The notes under the pieces: model-generated | Told to the model about the DNA's origin: nothing | Seen by the model: only the letters and a program-made list of their open reading frames with translations | Database searches by the model: none | Position numbers and translations under genes: made by a program | Assembly (NCBI GenBank): GCA_035041965.1 | Contig: JAPYMA010001613.1 | Coordinates: forward strand, 62,001-126,000 | Direction: 5' to 3' | DNA from: Anisakis pegreffii | Lineage: Eukaryota; Nematoda; Chromadorea; Rhabditida; Anisakidae | DNA: 64,000 nt | Shown: positions 51,776-64,000 of the stretch, piece after piece | How the letters are laid out: every line of letters begins with the position of its first letter | Numbering within the stretch: position 1 is the first letter of the stretch

Positions 51776-51856
<81 letters not shown>
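51776..51856. repeat. (TA)n microsatellite
   Basis: About 40 uninterrupted TA units in intergenic DNA. It gives a spurious Ile-Tyr frame on the minus strand. Confidence 0.95.
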
Positions 51857-51860
<4 letters not shown>

Positions 51861-54599
51861 ATAATGAAGCTTTCATCTTTTATGGATTTCAAGAGGAAAA
51901 AGTCATGTGGCGACATTACTGGATCGAAAGTGAAATCGAAAAGGATGAGTAGTATTAGGTGAAATCCGTAACATATAGCCTGAACAAATGCCTTGTCTCT
52001 ATGCTATCCAACTTCTTATCTACCTTCGCCCCCACTTCTTACGGCGTTCAACTCTTACATTTCCCTCGATTGGCCGTCGAAGTTCCCGTCTCTTTTCTTC
52101 GTAAACTAATTTATTCCCCAAGGCATAAATTTACGGTTAAAGGATAGTAATTTTGAACAGTTAAAAGTAAGTGAACTCTTTCCGAAGTATTCACAAATAA
52201 TTAATTAGTAAAGCGAATTTGAGGATTAGGAAGATTAATTGATCAGCAGTTATAACTCATCACGAATTTGTACCTCTCTGTTATCACCAATATCACACTC
52301 TTCCTTTTTTTGGCATTCTCATTTCCTGACAAATAACGATAATGGCGCCGGGAGGATCATCCGTCGTCATGAAATCCAAACGTTGATTATTGGTATATTT
52401 GGCGAGCGTAGAAGTGTGGGGCTACTCTTCCATATTGTTCCATTATTTCTAGGGAGAAGAAAAAGTATTCATCAATTAGAAAATATCGATAATAGTCATC
52501 TTTCATTACGTGCAGAACGGTTGTGATTACGGTTCATCGTTCGTCTCAATACACCACTCTGATCTCGGGAGTCCCTTCAAGTGTTTGTACATAATATCCA
52601 TATAACAATTTCCACACTGGATCAGTGCCAAGGGACAGACGAGGTACGAAGGGCTGAGGGTTTCCAGATGGCCATTAATGGTGGCTCAGTAGATGGTGTG
52701 CCGAACGGCGGCTTCAGGTTCGTATGGTGGAGAAGATCTTTTACTCATGGTTGACGTTGAAAAGAAATGGCAGTTAAGTTACGGTTGATGCTTAGGCCTA
52801 GTCTAAGGTTAATGCTTGAGCGATGTGACTACCGGTGGAGAGAAGAGTGTTCTTAATCTGAAACAGTGCGGATTTGCATAAGAAAACTGTTGCAAACAAT
52901 AACGTCTCATAACGATAATTCGGATGCGGTAAGTTCACACCTGAAGACACTCAGCGGATTACTTCTACAATATACACGACCGCTAGAGAATGCCCATTGT
53001 AATACGAATTTCTGTATGATTTATTCAATTTTCACAGTAGGATGGATACACTTTGGTTCCGTTTATGAATATAAAAAACAGCTACACAACCGACGTGGAA
53101 ATCTCCGCAACGTAATATAATGTTCTGTGGACAACAAAGTCGTCAAAGTAATTCTGATAGAGGACCAGTCTTCGTGGTTAGCCTCAGCTCAGCTTTACTG
53201 AGGATTAGTCGCGGTCCCAACTTGAACCTCAGCCTAAGTCTAGGCATCAACCTCAGCGTTGACTGCAACCTTCAGGTGAGTCTCGAGGCTACTATGATTG
53301 CATTCTTTAAAAAAGGAGGATGTAGTATTGAAATGAATTGAGCCAAATGAGGGCCACCGTAACAGAATTATTGACTACATAGTCAAGAGCGAGTTGGGGC
53401 ACTGAAGTCATTAGACTGGAACTGAATTATGGTAATGACTTAATCTGTATATGCCGAACACTGTGTGCTTTTTCTGGATATTATTATTATTATTTGATGT
53501 AATACAGAGGAAAATGTAGAGGGAAGGCAACGTATCAACGGCTAAGAAATGCTGTGTTATCATCGAATTAAGTAAGTGATCGTCACATATGAAAAAAAAA
53601 AAGTGAAGAAAAACAAGAACAGAAGGTATAACTCAAATTTGAAAAGATACAAAGTTGTTAGAGACGTTCACGTGAACAGATTATTCCAAGAAGCATTGCT
53701 ATCCTTCACGATAGCATTTAGACTGCAAAACGCTGGATATTTTCACTCTTGAAATAAGAAGACTGCAAAGAAAAATGATAAGAATTGATATGAATGACGG
53801 ACGCACTTCGATAAGTATGTGGCTTGTGAACAGAGTTGGAAAAGACAGAGTTGAGAAAATAGAACCGTTGGATGAAACGAAATAGGAATGTTTGATGAGA
53901 CAGCTGTTCTAATCGCAATTAACACATCTTCAATAAAGCGCTGAACCTCAAAAGGAATCGAAGCCGCTGATGAAATGAAAAATTTTCTCGGAGCATCCAA
54001 TGATATCTTTGAATGACCAAAAGTCAAATGAAAGATCATCAGCGGAAGCTTTAAGCGCTAGCAAGTATCGAAAGCAGTGCAGTGAAACAGCTGAATAAAT
54101 CTGCAGTGAAAAGTGAACCAATCTTCCGCAGTACTTTGTTCCAGCTAAACGCATTTCTCTAAAAAACACCACAAAACAAACTCCCAGATGAAAATTTTCA
54201 CAATCTCAGTTAAGCTGTTCATCATATGAATACAAATAATGATGTGGTGTTAATAGCGCGGAAAGAAGAAAGCCAAGGAAGAAAGAATGTGATATTAGTG
54301 ATAACAGAGAGGCGTAAATTCGTAATGAGTTGTTGGATTTGCTGATTAAATAAATGTTGAAGAGTTTTATTAAGTCACGATTCATTAATGGTCTATTACA
54401 ACGGAATGCGACACTTCCGAATGACAAAATTTTGATTGTAGTTGGACTGAAGACACCAACTTATAACCATTGTTTGATTTGATTCGGCTCAAGTTCAACT
54501 CAAGTCGATTTTAAAAGAAGAGTTTTTGTTTAGGGGAGAGATCATACAACCCAATAGTGTAAATGTGGCAAAACGGCTCGGTGGAGCAGTGCTCTCAAT

Positions 54600-54714
54600 C
54601 GCCTACTTTCTATTCTTTGTATAACTTCGTTGTTGCGTGCGTATCTGCATGCGTGCACGTGCCGCGTTCGAGCGTGCGGTGTCGTCGTTAATTGCAATTA
54701 TTTTTTAATGAAAG
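54600..54714 (+). promoter_or_regulatory. Putative promoter and 5' UTR exon of the FAM193-like gene
   Basis: A CpG- and GTGCG-rich patch (about 54630-54690) stands out against the AT-rich surroundings. It ends at a strong donor, AAAG|GTGAGT (exon end 54714). The next good acceptor on this strand before the first coding ATG is TTTCAG at 55838-55843. The transcription start is not visible, so the left border is approximate. Confidence 0.4.
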
Positions 54715-55456
54715 GTGAGTAGAGCGCATATTTGAGATGTGTTTTGAGCGTATGAAAGTTTTTTAATGTGCACATTTTGACGGTATGTATCTTTAGCAAG
54801 ACATTTATCCATAAATCATGCAGTTTGTTTTGTTTTTTTGTTGACGTTTCATAAGGCTGAATGTCCTGTTTTCCTTTGCATTCTTGTCGCCCTTCTTGTT
54901 TGTTTGCAACAAAGCTGACAGTGCGCTGAACAACGTTTGGTTTTATCCGTTTTTGTTGGTATCAGTTTTATTTGTGTGTTTTTGATTTCTTATTATTTTG
55001 TTCCGTGTTTTTTTCTAATCGAATACGATTGAAATGTCACTTAAAATTCAGTAATCCGAATTGCGATTAATTTTCCCAATTCTTCACTACAATCATATTT
55101 TAGCCTATCTTTACTTCTTTTTCATTCGTTGAAGATTAAGTGTTACATTCTCACGTATAAGAGAATAAGTGAAATACTTCTTGTGGTTCGTTGTTGCAGT
55201 GATTGAATATGTTATTCTTTGGTTAATGATTCGATTGAGGAATCGTATAGGAAGGCTTTGAGCTTAATTCTTCTAGGAGTGCTACTAGTTAGTTTGCTTG
55301 AAGGATTGGCAGCGATACAGGTATAGAGAAGTTTGAGATGCATTTCGAAATTATCTTCCATCGTTATTTCAAAAATCAAAATAATCTAAAACAGATTTGA
55401 GACTTTACATAAACCCGTTGTTGTTCATTGATTTCTATTGCGAAAACAAGTAAAAT

Positions 55457-55732
55457 CAGTGGCGTAGCCGGGATTTTTTCCAGGAGGGGGCGAGGTGCAA
55501 AATGATCTGGTCTAGTAAAATAGTTGAGTTTTAAGGTGTATTTTTCTACATTTGTTTTTTCTTCCTTCTCATTTACCTCCTTTTTTTCTTGTTTCGTTTT
55601 CTTACTTTCTTTTCCCTTCTCCCCTCGTTTTTCTTCTCCTTTCCACTTCTTTCTCCCCTTCTTCTAACTTCCAAGGGGAAGGGAGGGTGTACTCCCTGTA
55701 CATCCCCTACCCCCAATGCGAATACGCCACTG
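55457..55732. mobile_element. MITE with CAGTGGCGTA terminal inverted repeats
   Basis: The 276-bp unit begins CAGTGGCGTA and ends TACGCCACTG, a perfect 10-nt terminal inverted repeat. The start CAGTGGCGTAGCCGGGATTTT resembles non-autonomous DNA transposons seen widely in invertebrates. It has no coding capacity and holds a long pyrimidine tract. I could not define a clean target-site duplication. It lies in the first (5' UTR) intron of the FAM193-like gene. Confidence 0.7.
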
Positions 55733-55868
55733 AATAAGATGCAGTGAATGAACATTACCTGTGACCAGTTGCTGTGCATAAACCCGTTGTTGTTCACTCA
55801 GTTGCTGTACTCTAGCTAAATTTGAACGAGCAGTATGTTTCAGTCTAGTGACACTGTATCGAACCAGT

Positions 55869-58800
55869 ATGAGCGAGGTTATGAAGGCGCCTTGTGTGCA
55901 AAAAGACAAGTCTCTTAAGCAACGTAAATTGATGAGAAAGGTACTGAGTGAAGCGTTGTATCTTGCGACCTTTTTGAAAATCTAGAAATTGTTATTTTAT
56001 AATGTTGCAATTTTTGCTTGAAATCGTCACTTCCACTTAGGTTAAAATTTGGAGCATTGCTAGATAAGCTATTCGCGTTGCTGCAGACAAATACGTTGAT
56101 TCTTGTTTTGTAATTTCTTACTTCATGTGGGTGAACGTATGAAAAAAAAGTTATACGAAAGGAAACCTATGTGTGAATCACATATATGGGCCAATTCTGA
56201 GCAGCGTAGTTTAATTTTTGACCTAGTCTAAAAGTACACCTGAATTTTCGATAAACTAATAAAAACGGATATCAATTTAATTTTTTACGCTCAGGTGGTA
56301 ATTGATGATAGTGATAGTGATTTGTTGGATGAAATGTTGGAAGAAGTTAGCGAAGGGGAATATGGAGAGGAACGAAGAAGGTGCCAGGTAAATACAAGAT
56401 TTAAGTTCATTTTTAAATATTTCGGTGGATGATATTATTATGGGGTTGTGTGATCGAATTGGATTTTGTACAGATTGTGCACCGTTGTTGTGCCATTTAT
56501 CACCGACGTAAGAATGCTGGATTTAATCAGACGCACTTCACTAATTATCACATCAGAAGCGTATCGTTTCTTGTTGAAGCAAATTGCTTTTCAGAGACGA
56601 GAAACGCGATGCGATGAAACGAGTCCACGGAAAATGACTGCTATTTCGGTGCACTCAGTTTTGGACGATGGCTCACATAAAAATTTCCATATAATGTGCC
56701 TCGTTTGTCACAGCAAAACCACATGCTCAGACACGAATTGTTCCCTCCCAGTGAGTCGATTCGATTGAACAATGTTTCGTCTTTTATTCGTTATCCGCTT
56801 AATGAACGAATGAGTTCAGAAAAATGAAATGTTTTTTTATTATTTTCAGGCATATTACATATGTGATAAATGTATGGACTGTGAGAAGGAGCATACTAGG
56901 GAGATTGACGCCAAGTTGCTCAATAGTAACGTCAGCCAACAATTCCATTCACTATCGAATGACGACTTGACAGCTTCTGATCATACGTGTACTGCTTGCA
57001 AGTGCCAGATTTGTACTCGTCGACGGGAGTTAGTTTTCTTCTTTTTGAATGTTGCAAAGGAAGTTGGAGAAATCCAAAGATGATTTTTAATAATCAGTGA
57101 TAAATGATGTTTAAGAGCGATAGTGGAACGTAACCATGAACTTTCAATGCTGCAAGTTTGTTGGAAGGACTTGCGACAGAATGTTCGGCAAATGTTTCGT
57201 GAGGGTCTTGATGCAACAATGACCTCGTTGAAGGGCAAAAAGTTTAACGTCGAAAGAATCAAGCGAAACGTTTCAATGTATGTTTTTTGGGGTCTCTTCT
57301 AGATTAATTCAGCTCATAATGATAATCAGTCAATTAATTGCTTCCTCTTTAAGAGGAATGCTAAGTTGACCAATTGTTTTGTTTGATTTTCAGACTCGCC
57401 GAAAGAGATCCTCATCAGTTATATAAGCGGTTAGAGAGTATTGGACATGAATATGTGATGAATTTAAAATCGGATGATTTATGGCAAATTTTGGTTGCTC
57501 CTCAAATTGTTCCAGCTCTTATTAAGGTATTTCTTTTTTTGAGTTTCGATAAAGTTCAAATATAATACATTACGATCTATCCTTTTCATTTTGAATTAAT
57601 GAACACTCGAATGATTTGTTTCACTGGTTTGATTACAGTGAACTGTTCTTAGTGCATTTATAAATGAATGCTTTCTTTGCTATATTCTGCAGCTGTTTGA
57701 ATCGGGTGCTAGCAAGGAGAAAATGGAATTGGAAAGGGTGAAGCTATTCATTAGGACATTGCTGGATCGTTTCTCTTGTCAACAAGAAACTGTTAGGAAT
57801 ATGTCACCTCTGCTTTCACCATTGGTAAGTTCTTTTGTCAAGCGAACAAACTCTATATAGTTGAATATCAACGTGAATCGAAGAGCTCAGCACATGTGGT
57901 ATTGTTGAATTGCGAAGTGTTTCAATGAAGAGTGATGTGAACATTAAAACGCCGCTTTTTCGATTAGATTTGAATCGTTCACGAGATAAATACCATCAAG
58001 CGAACCGTACTATTTACATCAACTCAGTTGTTTTTTTTTTTCATAATTACAAACTTATGTTGCATTCCCTAGCAGTTTTTACATTTGATTGTTTGAAAGC
58101 TTAATAATTAGTTGTAATTTTGAACTATTTCATCGTAGTGAAATGAGAATTTCGTTTTAAAATGCTGTTTATTATTTGATTCGGATTTGTTGGCACGTTA
58201 AGGATGAGGAGTATTTATCGCAGTTTGGTATCAGTTGGAAGATATTGAATCATCATATTTTTGATTGTGTGATTTATCAAGATGATCTGCTAATAAATTT
58301 TATACCAAGCATGGAAAAGATGTTAAAGTAAGTTTTATTCTCATGCTTTGTATAATTTGAATGAGCAGCGATAGCTTACTGAAGTAAATTATTTTTGGTT
58401 GAAGGTAATGTCTGTTTTGTTTTGCATGATAATTGGTTGAACGAGTGGATTTGTTTGTAGGTGTCCATTGATATTATCAGATGAAAGTGATGAACAACGC
58501 AAGGAACGTGAACGTCGTGAGACATCGTCAACGGATATTCCTTTAGGTGCATTAGAATTAGCACAAAGCTTTCGTGTTTTTCATAAATTAATGATTACCA
58601 GTCGTGAAATTTTTAAAAAAGCGAACGCTCAAATCACCCTCATTTCTCAACAACAAACCATTATTAATTATGTAAATTTTTTCATTCATTTCGTTTTCTT
58701 TCCTATTATTATCGTTTTTTGCATTGTTGTTTTTTTTCAATAATAACGAAGAATTTGCTTAAAAAATTGCTTTCCTCATGACGGTAAAAGTTAAATCAGA

Positions 58801-61800
58801 CACTAAGGTTATGTTGTTAGCAGAAGATTTTCTGTGCAGTCAGAATGATTACGTTAAACATCCGCGTAATATTTCAATCTTTTGTCAGCAACATAATCTC
58901 AGTGTTTTGAATTTCAAAAAATATGCTATAATAATTAGTGGTCGTTGCATTCCTACAGAATTCAATACTGTTATTATCGTCTTCAAATCGACAATAGTAT
59001 AATATTCATTATTTAGCCCAAACTCATTTTTACAGTGTGCGTGTACACAAATTGAAGTATAATTAGTGTGCAAATAGAGATACGAAGAAATAATGAGAAT
59101 ATATGATCACTGCGTTCGTTTACAGATCGCAAATAAAGCGAAAGGTGAATTGTTAGAAGAAGATTTGGAATTTTTTAAGAGTCAGCGACGTATGATACGT
59201 AATTGTACGTCGAAACGACATTTTCGTCGTTTAGGCGACTTATTGACGAAAGGCGACGATACTGATCAATGTTCAATGGGCAATGATAAGTAAGTGCGGT
59301 TTGGTTTTATTCGTAACAAGCGACTAGCATTATTGTGTATTCAAGATTGATGTTGTTATTGCTATTTGTAGTGATGATGGTACTGACTCGGAGGCGGATG
59401 CTGTTGAATTTACGAAGCGATTGCATGAAATTGTCGATGAAGGAAGAACGGCTTCGATCTGTATTGGTAGGTTCCAAATTATTTTGCTCTCTTCTTTGAG
59501 CTCTCTCCATTTCCATTCGATTGCAGACGCATAGGGGAAGAAAACCATCTTTCGTATGCAGTTATTAAGTGGATACGATATGAAATTTGAGTTTAACAAT
59601 GTTAGTCAGTTAAGAAAAGATAATTTTATAACGAATAAATTGATATTCGGGTGAATAAATTATAATATAAATGGATAAAGGTGCTATGAAAATTTGCGAA
59701 TATTGGCTTTTATAGACGAAAATGGAAAAGTGGCACCATCAATGGAATGTAAAGATTGTTCGATGAGACATTGTTCTTGTGATGAATGTCGTATATCGCA
59801 TATAATCATTTGTGGTCTTCTTTCGCAAGATGATGATTTGACAACCACACTCATTTGGGTTAGTTCAAACAGCTTTTCGAATGCATATACGTGTTTGTTT
59901 GGTTGTTTCGAAATAGTAATTTAATTTTAGAGTCAGTCATCGACGGATATATCCGAGAATGAAGAAGACAATAACGCACAGCAAGAATCAGCAGAAAAGA
60001 ATCAGCCGAACAGTAGCAATTCATCATCAGATCAGGTTGCCGCTGCTGAACATAAGCCCATCAATCGTTCATTGCGTTTTCAAGTGGCGAAGGCATTGTT
60101 TGCTTTACACGATCCCAACAATGTACACTTCTGATTAATTCACTTTATTTTTCGATGTTTCGCATTTTGTCTAAAAGCATTAATTTTTCATTTCTAAATA
60201 ACTCTAATCAAGTGCTCTGTTGTAGAGGAAGGAAATAGCGTGGGGCGATTGGGAAATACCGTATGATTTGTCACATGATGTCGAATATGATGAGCACTGT
60301 TTGAATGACAAGAAGGATGTCGATGATTCGAAAGATGCTAATCAGACTGGTTCGTTCTTCGGTTTGTTCATTGTGTTGGTTTGAGTCAGAATTATTGTAC
60401 ATCTTTTGTTGTTATACAGTTTTCGACTGTTGGATTATGTTCTATCTTTTATAGGCTAAATTCATCGTAGTATTGCAATGCAGTTAGTTGAAATATGAGG
60501 TACTCTTTGTAGATTCGTTGCTTGATGAAAATTCGAAACTCTGTGAAAATGACGGTTTCGTAGAAGAGAGTGAGGCAATTGTGGCTGCAATAAAGGATGT
60601 TGCTAAGCAAATTGGATATGATATTCAAGAGACCGTCATTGGTCAGGCGAGGACGAGAAGGTTTCTTTTTTTTTTGTTTTGTTTTGCTTTTTCCACTCTC
60701 AGCGTTCATCTCTGCGACTCTCTGTATTTTATATTGGTCTTCCAAAGTATCTCTGCATCAAATTCCCTTTTTCTTTCTCACTTCTTGTCGAATTATTAAA
60801 GCCAAATTTTCGAATAATTCGTCCCCAACAACTTTATTCAATTCTTACGCATATGAACAATATTGCATTTCGCGACAATGAAATATTGAAAATTTATTGA
60901 AGGGAAAACAAATTGAGTGCTTTTTTTCAACGCGATAATAACTGATGATTTTTGATTGATGATTGTTTGTGAAGATTTGGTGGGTTAGCTCATGTTTTCG
61001 ATGCCAGCTTGATCGTTTGTATAACGTTAACCTTTTCTACTTTGCGAACGGTATATGGCTTAAAAATATATGAACAAGATCATGATATTTCAAGGACCTT
61101 ATATGACAAAAACCAAATTATTCATCAAAAAGAATTCTCTTCATATGGGATATTGTGTTGATTTTAGAATCTGTTAGCAGTATTCATAGCTTTTCAAGTC
61201 AGTCATCAGTAAACCGTTGTTAATGCTTTGCGATATCGCATTCGTCGCGAATAGTTCAAAATTCATTGGTACTGCTATTATGCTATATTCGTTCAACATA
61301 AGAAGTGTTCATTCTAAAGCAATCAACACCGTTGTTGCAGTTGGGATTTCTACGATCTAACGAAATTTGGTTTCGATTTGAATCGAGAGTTGAAAGCGCA
61401 AATAAAAACCCATTTAAGCACTCTTTTCAAGTAAGTGCAAGAACTGATATGAGTGTTGTATGCTTATTTAGGTGTATGGCATGTATCATTTAATCGTTTA
61501 ATTTTTTTTAAACGTTTTGCTTCATTAGCATCTCATTCTCTGTTTTGTTTTCCAGTTTACTGCATATCTACTGTGGTATTGACTTGATCAGTGCATTATG
61601 CACGCGCACTTATGCATGCTGTTTAGATCGTTTCGTGCAAAATTGGATTCATTTTTGCAATTTGGTTCACCGAATATCGAACATAATTTTATCGCCTCAA
61701 TATTGATTTAAGCAATGAGTGAAACAAGTTCACGTTGAACTGCACTATTTTCTCTAAAATTTCTTTCATCGGAACAACTCAAATTTCAACGGATCACTTC

Positions 61801-63693
61801 AGGAATAGCTTGAAATTCAATTTGCAAAACTTTGGCATTCAACGGTTGCGATATTATTTTGTATTTTTTGTTCTCGTTTCGTTTGCACTTACCTTTCTGC
61901 CATTTGTGTCGCGCGTGTACTTGAACGTATCACCTGCACCAGCACTGAAGCGTATTTTTCATTTGCTGTTTGTTTTCGTGAATTAGCATTACAGACCATC
62001 GTTTCTAATGTTCTGATTTTCAAAGGTCTTCTGTTGGTTTGTATTCATGAGCCTAATTACGTTTCAGATCGAAAACTTCGAATGCGAATGAAAACAACAA
62101 CAAAGAAGCGGAAAAGAATTTGACAGGTTAGTTGCTTGCATCATGATCAGCTTTCGTTATCCATTTTCTCGTTATTTATTGATTTCAAATCAAGCTTGAT
62201 AAAGATCTGTGTCATTCTCGTCACAACGGTTCATTGCAATAATTTGAGATTCCATTCTTATCACTTCTATCTCTTCCATTTGATGAGGAGTTTTCTTCTT
62301 AAAATTAATTTACTTGATCTGTTTGTACTGCTTGCAAAGTGGTTTTTTAGGAGGCGAAACGAAACCAGTGGAAAAGTGTAAGACTGTGGAAAAAATAAGT
62401 GAGCCTCCGCAGACGTCGTCGAGTTCAGCAAAAGCTGATCAGTCATCAAAGGTCTGCTTGTACAATAATAAATCATTCTTCTGAGTTGATTGCGCTCAAC
62501 TTGTCACTTTCACCTTTCAGTAATTCAGCTTTCACCGTCATGTTATAATTTTGCTCGGTTTTTTCCTTTGTGGGTTTGTAATTAATCTTTGAACAGTTAC
62601 ATAAAATGAACGGTGCTAGTTAAATGTTGCTTCAGACGACGATAAGCAACGGTAACAATAGCCACAAAGTTGCAAGCAACAGATGTAAAGCAAAGAAGCT
62701 ATCGAAAACAAGCACAGATGTGTGCAGCACTGAGGAAGAAGAAACTGAATCGGACTCTGAATGTTCGTCTCCGTCTCTGGCCGGCACTGCGGATTGGTCG
62801 CAAATCAAACTGGTCAACGATGCTGTTCTTGATAGTAAAACGTTTGTTTATTTTCTCTTTTGCCGAACAGTTTTGTCGCTGTTCAATATGTTATCACAAT
62901 AACGTTTGTTATTCATTCAGTACAATAAAATGTTCTTTATTAGTTACCTACAGGTGCTATTGTTTTTTTGTTAAAATTGCAGATTAGAGCAGTACTGCAC
63001 GAAGTCGCCATTGTCAGAAGCAGATCGACGGATGCTGGAAGAAGCTTTATCAAAGAAGCAAACTATTGGTACCTATTTAAAATTGCTGTCACTTTTTTCT
63101 CAAACTAAGTAAATTATTCGTTCCCGAAAAGATGTACCGAAGTGTTTTGTCACGCAGTCTATTCTAATGATTCCCATCACAGCCATATAATTTATTCAAT
63201 AGGCGGCTTGGCGTTGGACCTATTCGGAAAGAAAGCACTGGAAAGGCCGCAATCAACCACAAAAACACAGTCAATACCTTCTGTAACGAAAATCATACGA
63301 AAACTTAAAGCAACTGCCGATAAATGTGATGGTATTGCTAGTAATGTTATTGCTATAACTCCAAAGCCGTTGGCTGGTAATTGCTAATCTCAAAAATAAT
63401 TAGTTTTTTAGTAGTACTGATCCTAGTTAACGAACTTCATCAGTGAGTTTACTCAAGTAGTTGCCTACACTCAACGATATTGTCAGAATGATAACTGTTT
63501 ATATCGTACAAGATCAGAGTTAGAAAGAACACAATTCTGATCGTGAAAGTGAATTATTTCGTTCTCAGCATCCGCCAAAGAGAGATTACTATTGCAAATG
63601 AAGGAGGCAGAAAAAAGAGCTAAGGAGCAATTAATCAAAAATCCATCGAAGACTTATGACGGTGAACAGTGGACTACAAACGATGGCTTCAAG
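55869..63693 (+). CDS. FAM193: FAM193-family protein, 3' end not resolved
   Basis: Twenty-two coding exons in phase: 55869-55940, 56295-56380, 56474-56750, 56850-57028, 57116-57277, 57394-57526, 57693-57824, 58203-58327, 58461-58671, 59126-59289, 59372-59466, 59716-59858, 59931-60122, 60226-60349, 60513-60660, 61341-61430, 62068-62126, 62351-62451, 62636-62841, 62983-63068, 63203-63376 and 63569-63693. They give 1028 codons so far. Family matches in order are a Cys-rich segment (YYICDKCMDCEKEHTREI), LAERDPHQLYKRLE with HEYVMNLK (near residue 264), LLEEDLEFFKSQRRMI (human LTEDWELFKQRRFI), and CKDCSMRHCSCDEC followed by RISHIIICGL (557-580; human ..CACDDCSLSHILTCGI). Acidic low-complexity linkers follow, then a basic coiled stretch (KERLLLQMKEAEKRAKEQL). 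Human FAM193A has been described as a positive regulator of p53; the molecular role is unclear. The end of the gene lies at or beyond the window edge. Confidence 0.85.
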
Positions 63694-64000
63694 GTAGTTG
63701 GACAAATTACTCATTGATAAGATTTTTCGATATCTTTGTTGATCTTCGAATGTATCCACTGATCTAATCAGTTTTATCTTTTTCTATTGATCCAATCTCA
63801 AAATAAGTTAAACTGATCACTCTATTCCAAAAAATCGCAGTTGAAATAAGGATATGGCTGCATCTGTATCTGAAAATTATGTTTAATGATAGCCTTATAT
63901 CATGTTTACCATCTACAAAGCATTGATGACATTACTGAAGGGAAAAGTAGAATCATTGGTCGATTTTTTAAAGGTTCCATCAGTTGGTAAAGTGAAAAAA
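63694..64000. other. Unresolved 3' part of the FAM193-like gene
   Basis: After the last confident donor, a TTGCAG-like acceptor at 63835-63840 would give only Leu-Lys and a stop. A later frame near 63921 reads SIDDI, which recalls the SIDDVF motif near the C-terminus of vertebrate FAM193A, but its splice phase does not fit. The sequence ends before this can be settled. Confidence 0.35.

Larger units (their letters stand above)
49805..54599. other. Gene-poor region between PERK and FAM193-like gene
   Basis: AATAAA at 50075-50080 may end PERK. No exon with family similarity or phased neighbours was found. Open frames at 51959-53341 and, on the minus strand, 53718-54427 lack domains. The stretch holds a (TA)n tract and degenerate TTAGGC/CCTCAG-type motifs near 52780-53280. 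Confidence 0.4.

Noticed and set aside
51668..51916. Minus-strand Ile-Tyr repeat frame
   Set aside because: Created by the (TA)n microsatellite.
53718..54427. Several overlapping minus-strand frames
   Set aside because: No shared splice phase, no domain, and composition like intergenic DNA.
55552..55909. Frames rich in Phe/Pro/Ser or Lys/Arg
   Set aside because: Both strands read through the pyrimidine tract of the MITE; no coding support.
56474..56617. Alternative reading frame of FAM193 exon 3 (IVHRCCAIYHRRK)
   Set aside because: It would need a donor at CACCGAC|GTAAGA and leaves the Cys-rich exon unconnected; the chosen frame stays open for 277 nt and joins both neighbours in phase.
63841..63849. 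Terminal exon Leu-Lys-stop for the FAM193-like gene
   Set aside because: In phase, but far too short to accept; the vertebrate protein has a conserved C-terminus still missing here.

Overview
The window looks like nuclear DNA of a nematode. It is AT-rich. Almost every gene is split by short introns with TTTCAG-type acceptors. One gene encodes a cuticlin-type ZP protein, and a block of the nematode telomere hexamer TTAGGC lies inside the sequence. Intron lengths (about 50 to 1300 nt) and loose gene spacing suggest a parasitic nematode rather than Caenorhabditis; the exact clade cannot be told. I rebuilt gene models by hand from splice sites, reading phase and family conservation. Every internal junction listed keeps the reading frame, but none has been tested against RNA.

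Layout: (1) 1-2.2 kb, + strand, 3' part of a GFOD/Gfo-Idh-MocA-like gene. (2) 2.9-5.9 kb, + strand, a complete cuticlin-like ZP membrane protein. (3) 5.9-10.3 kb, intergenic, holding a fold-back block of telomeric repeats and a decayed Merlin/ISXO2 transposase. (4) 10.3-13.0 kb, + strand, bestrophin A. (5) 15.0-18.5 kb, - strand, an AGPAT5-type lysophospholipid acyltransferase carrying a dead RTE-like retrotransposon in one intron. (6) 19.3-21.4 kb, - strand, Bax inhibitor-1/TMBIM6. (7) 24.0-27.6 kb, - strand, an AP-2 transcription factor. (8) 27.6-34.8 kb, gene-poor, with two near-perfect hairpins and a Penelope-terminus-like or hammerhead-like motif. (9) 34.8-39.6 kb, + strand, bestrophin B with a long C-terminal tail. 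(10) 42.0-49.8 kb, + strand, the ER-stress kinase PERK (pek-1). (11) 49.8-54.6 kb, gene-poor. (12) 54.6 kb to the edge, + strand, a FAM193-family gene of at least 22 coding exons, with a MITE in its 5' UTR intron.

Several products act at the ER membrane: PERK (sensor of unfolded proteins), BI-1 (ER calcium and stress modulator) and the AGPAT5-like enzyme (phosphatidic acid synthesis, ER or mitochondria). BI-1 and AGPAT5 follow each other on the same strand and might share a transcript. The two bestrophins (ligand- or calcium-gated anion channels) are on the same strand 22 kb apart. They differ in exon structure and in the calcium-clasp residues, so they look like an old, diverged pair. No bacterial genes, rRNA, CRISPR or recognisable tRNA were seen.
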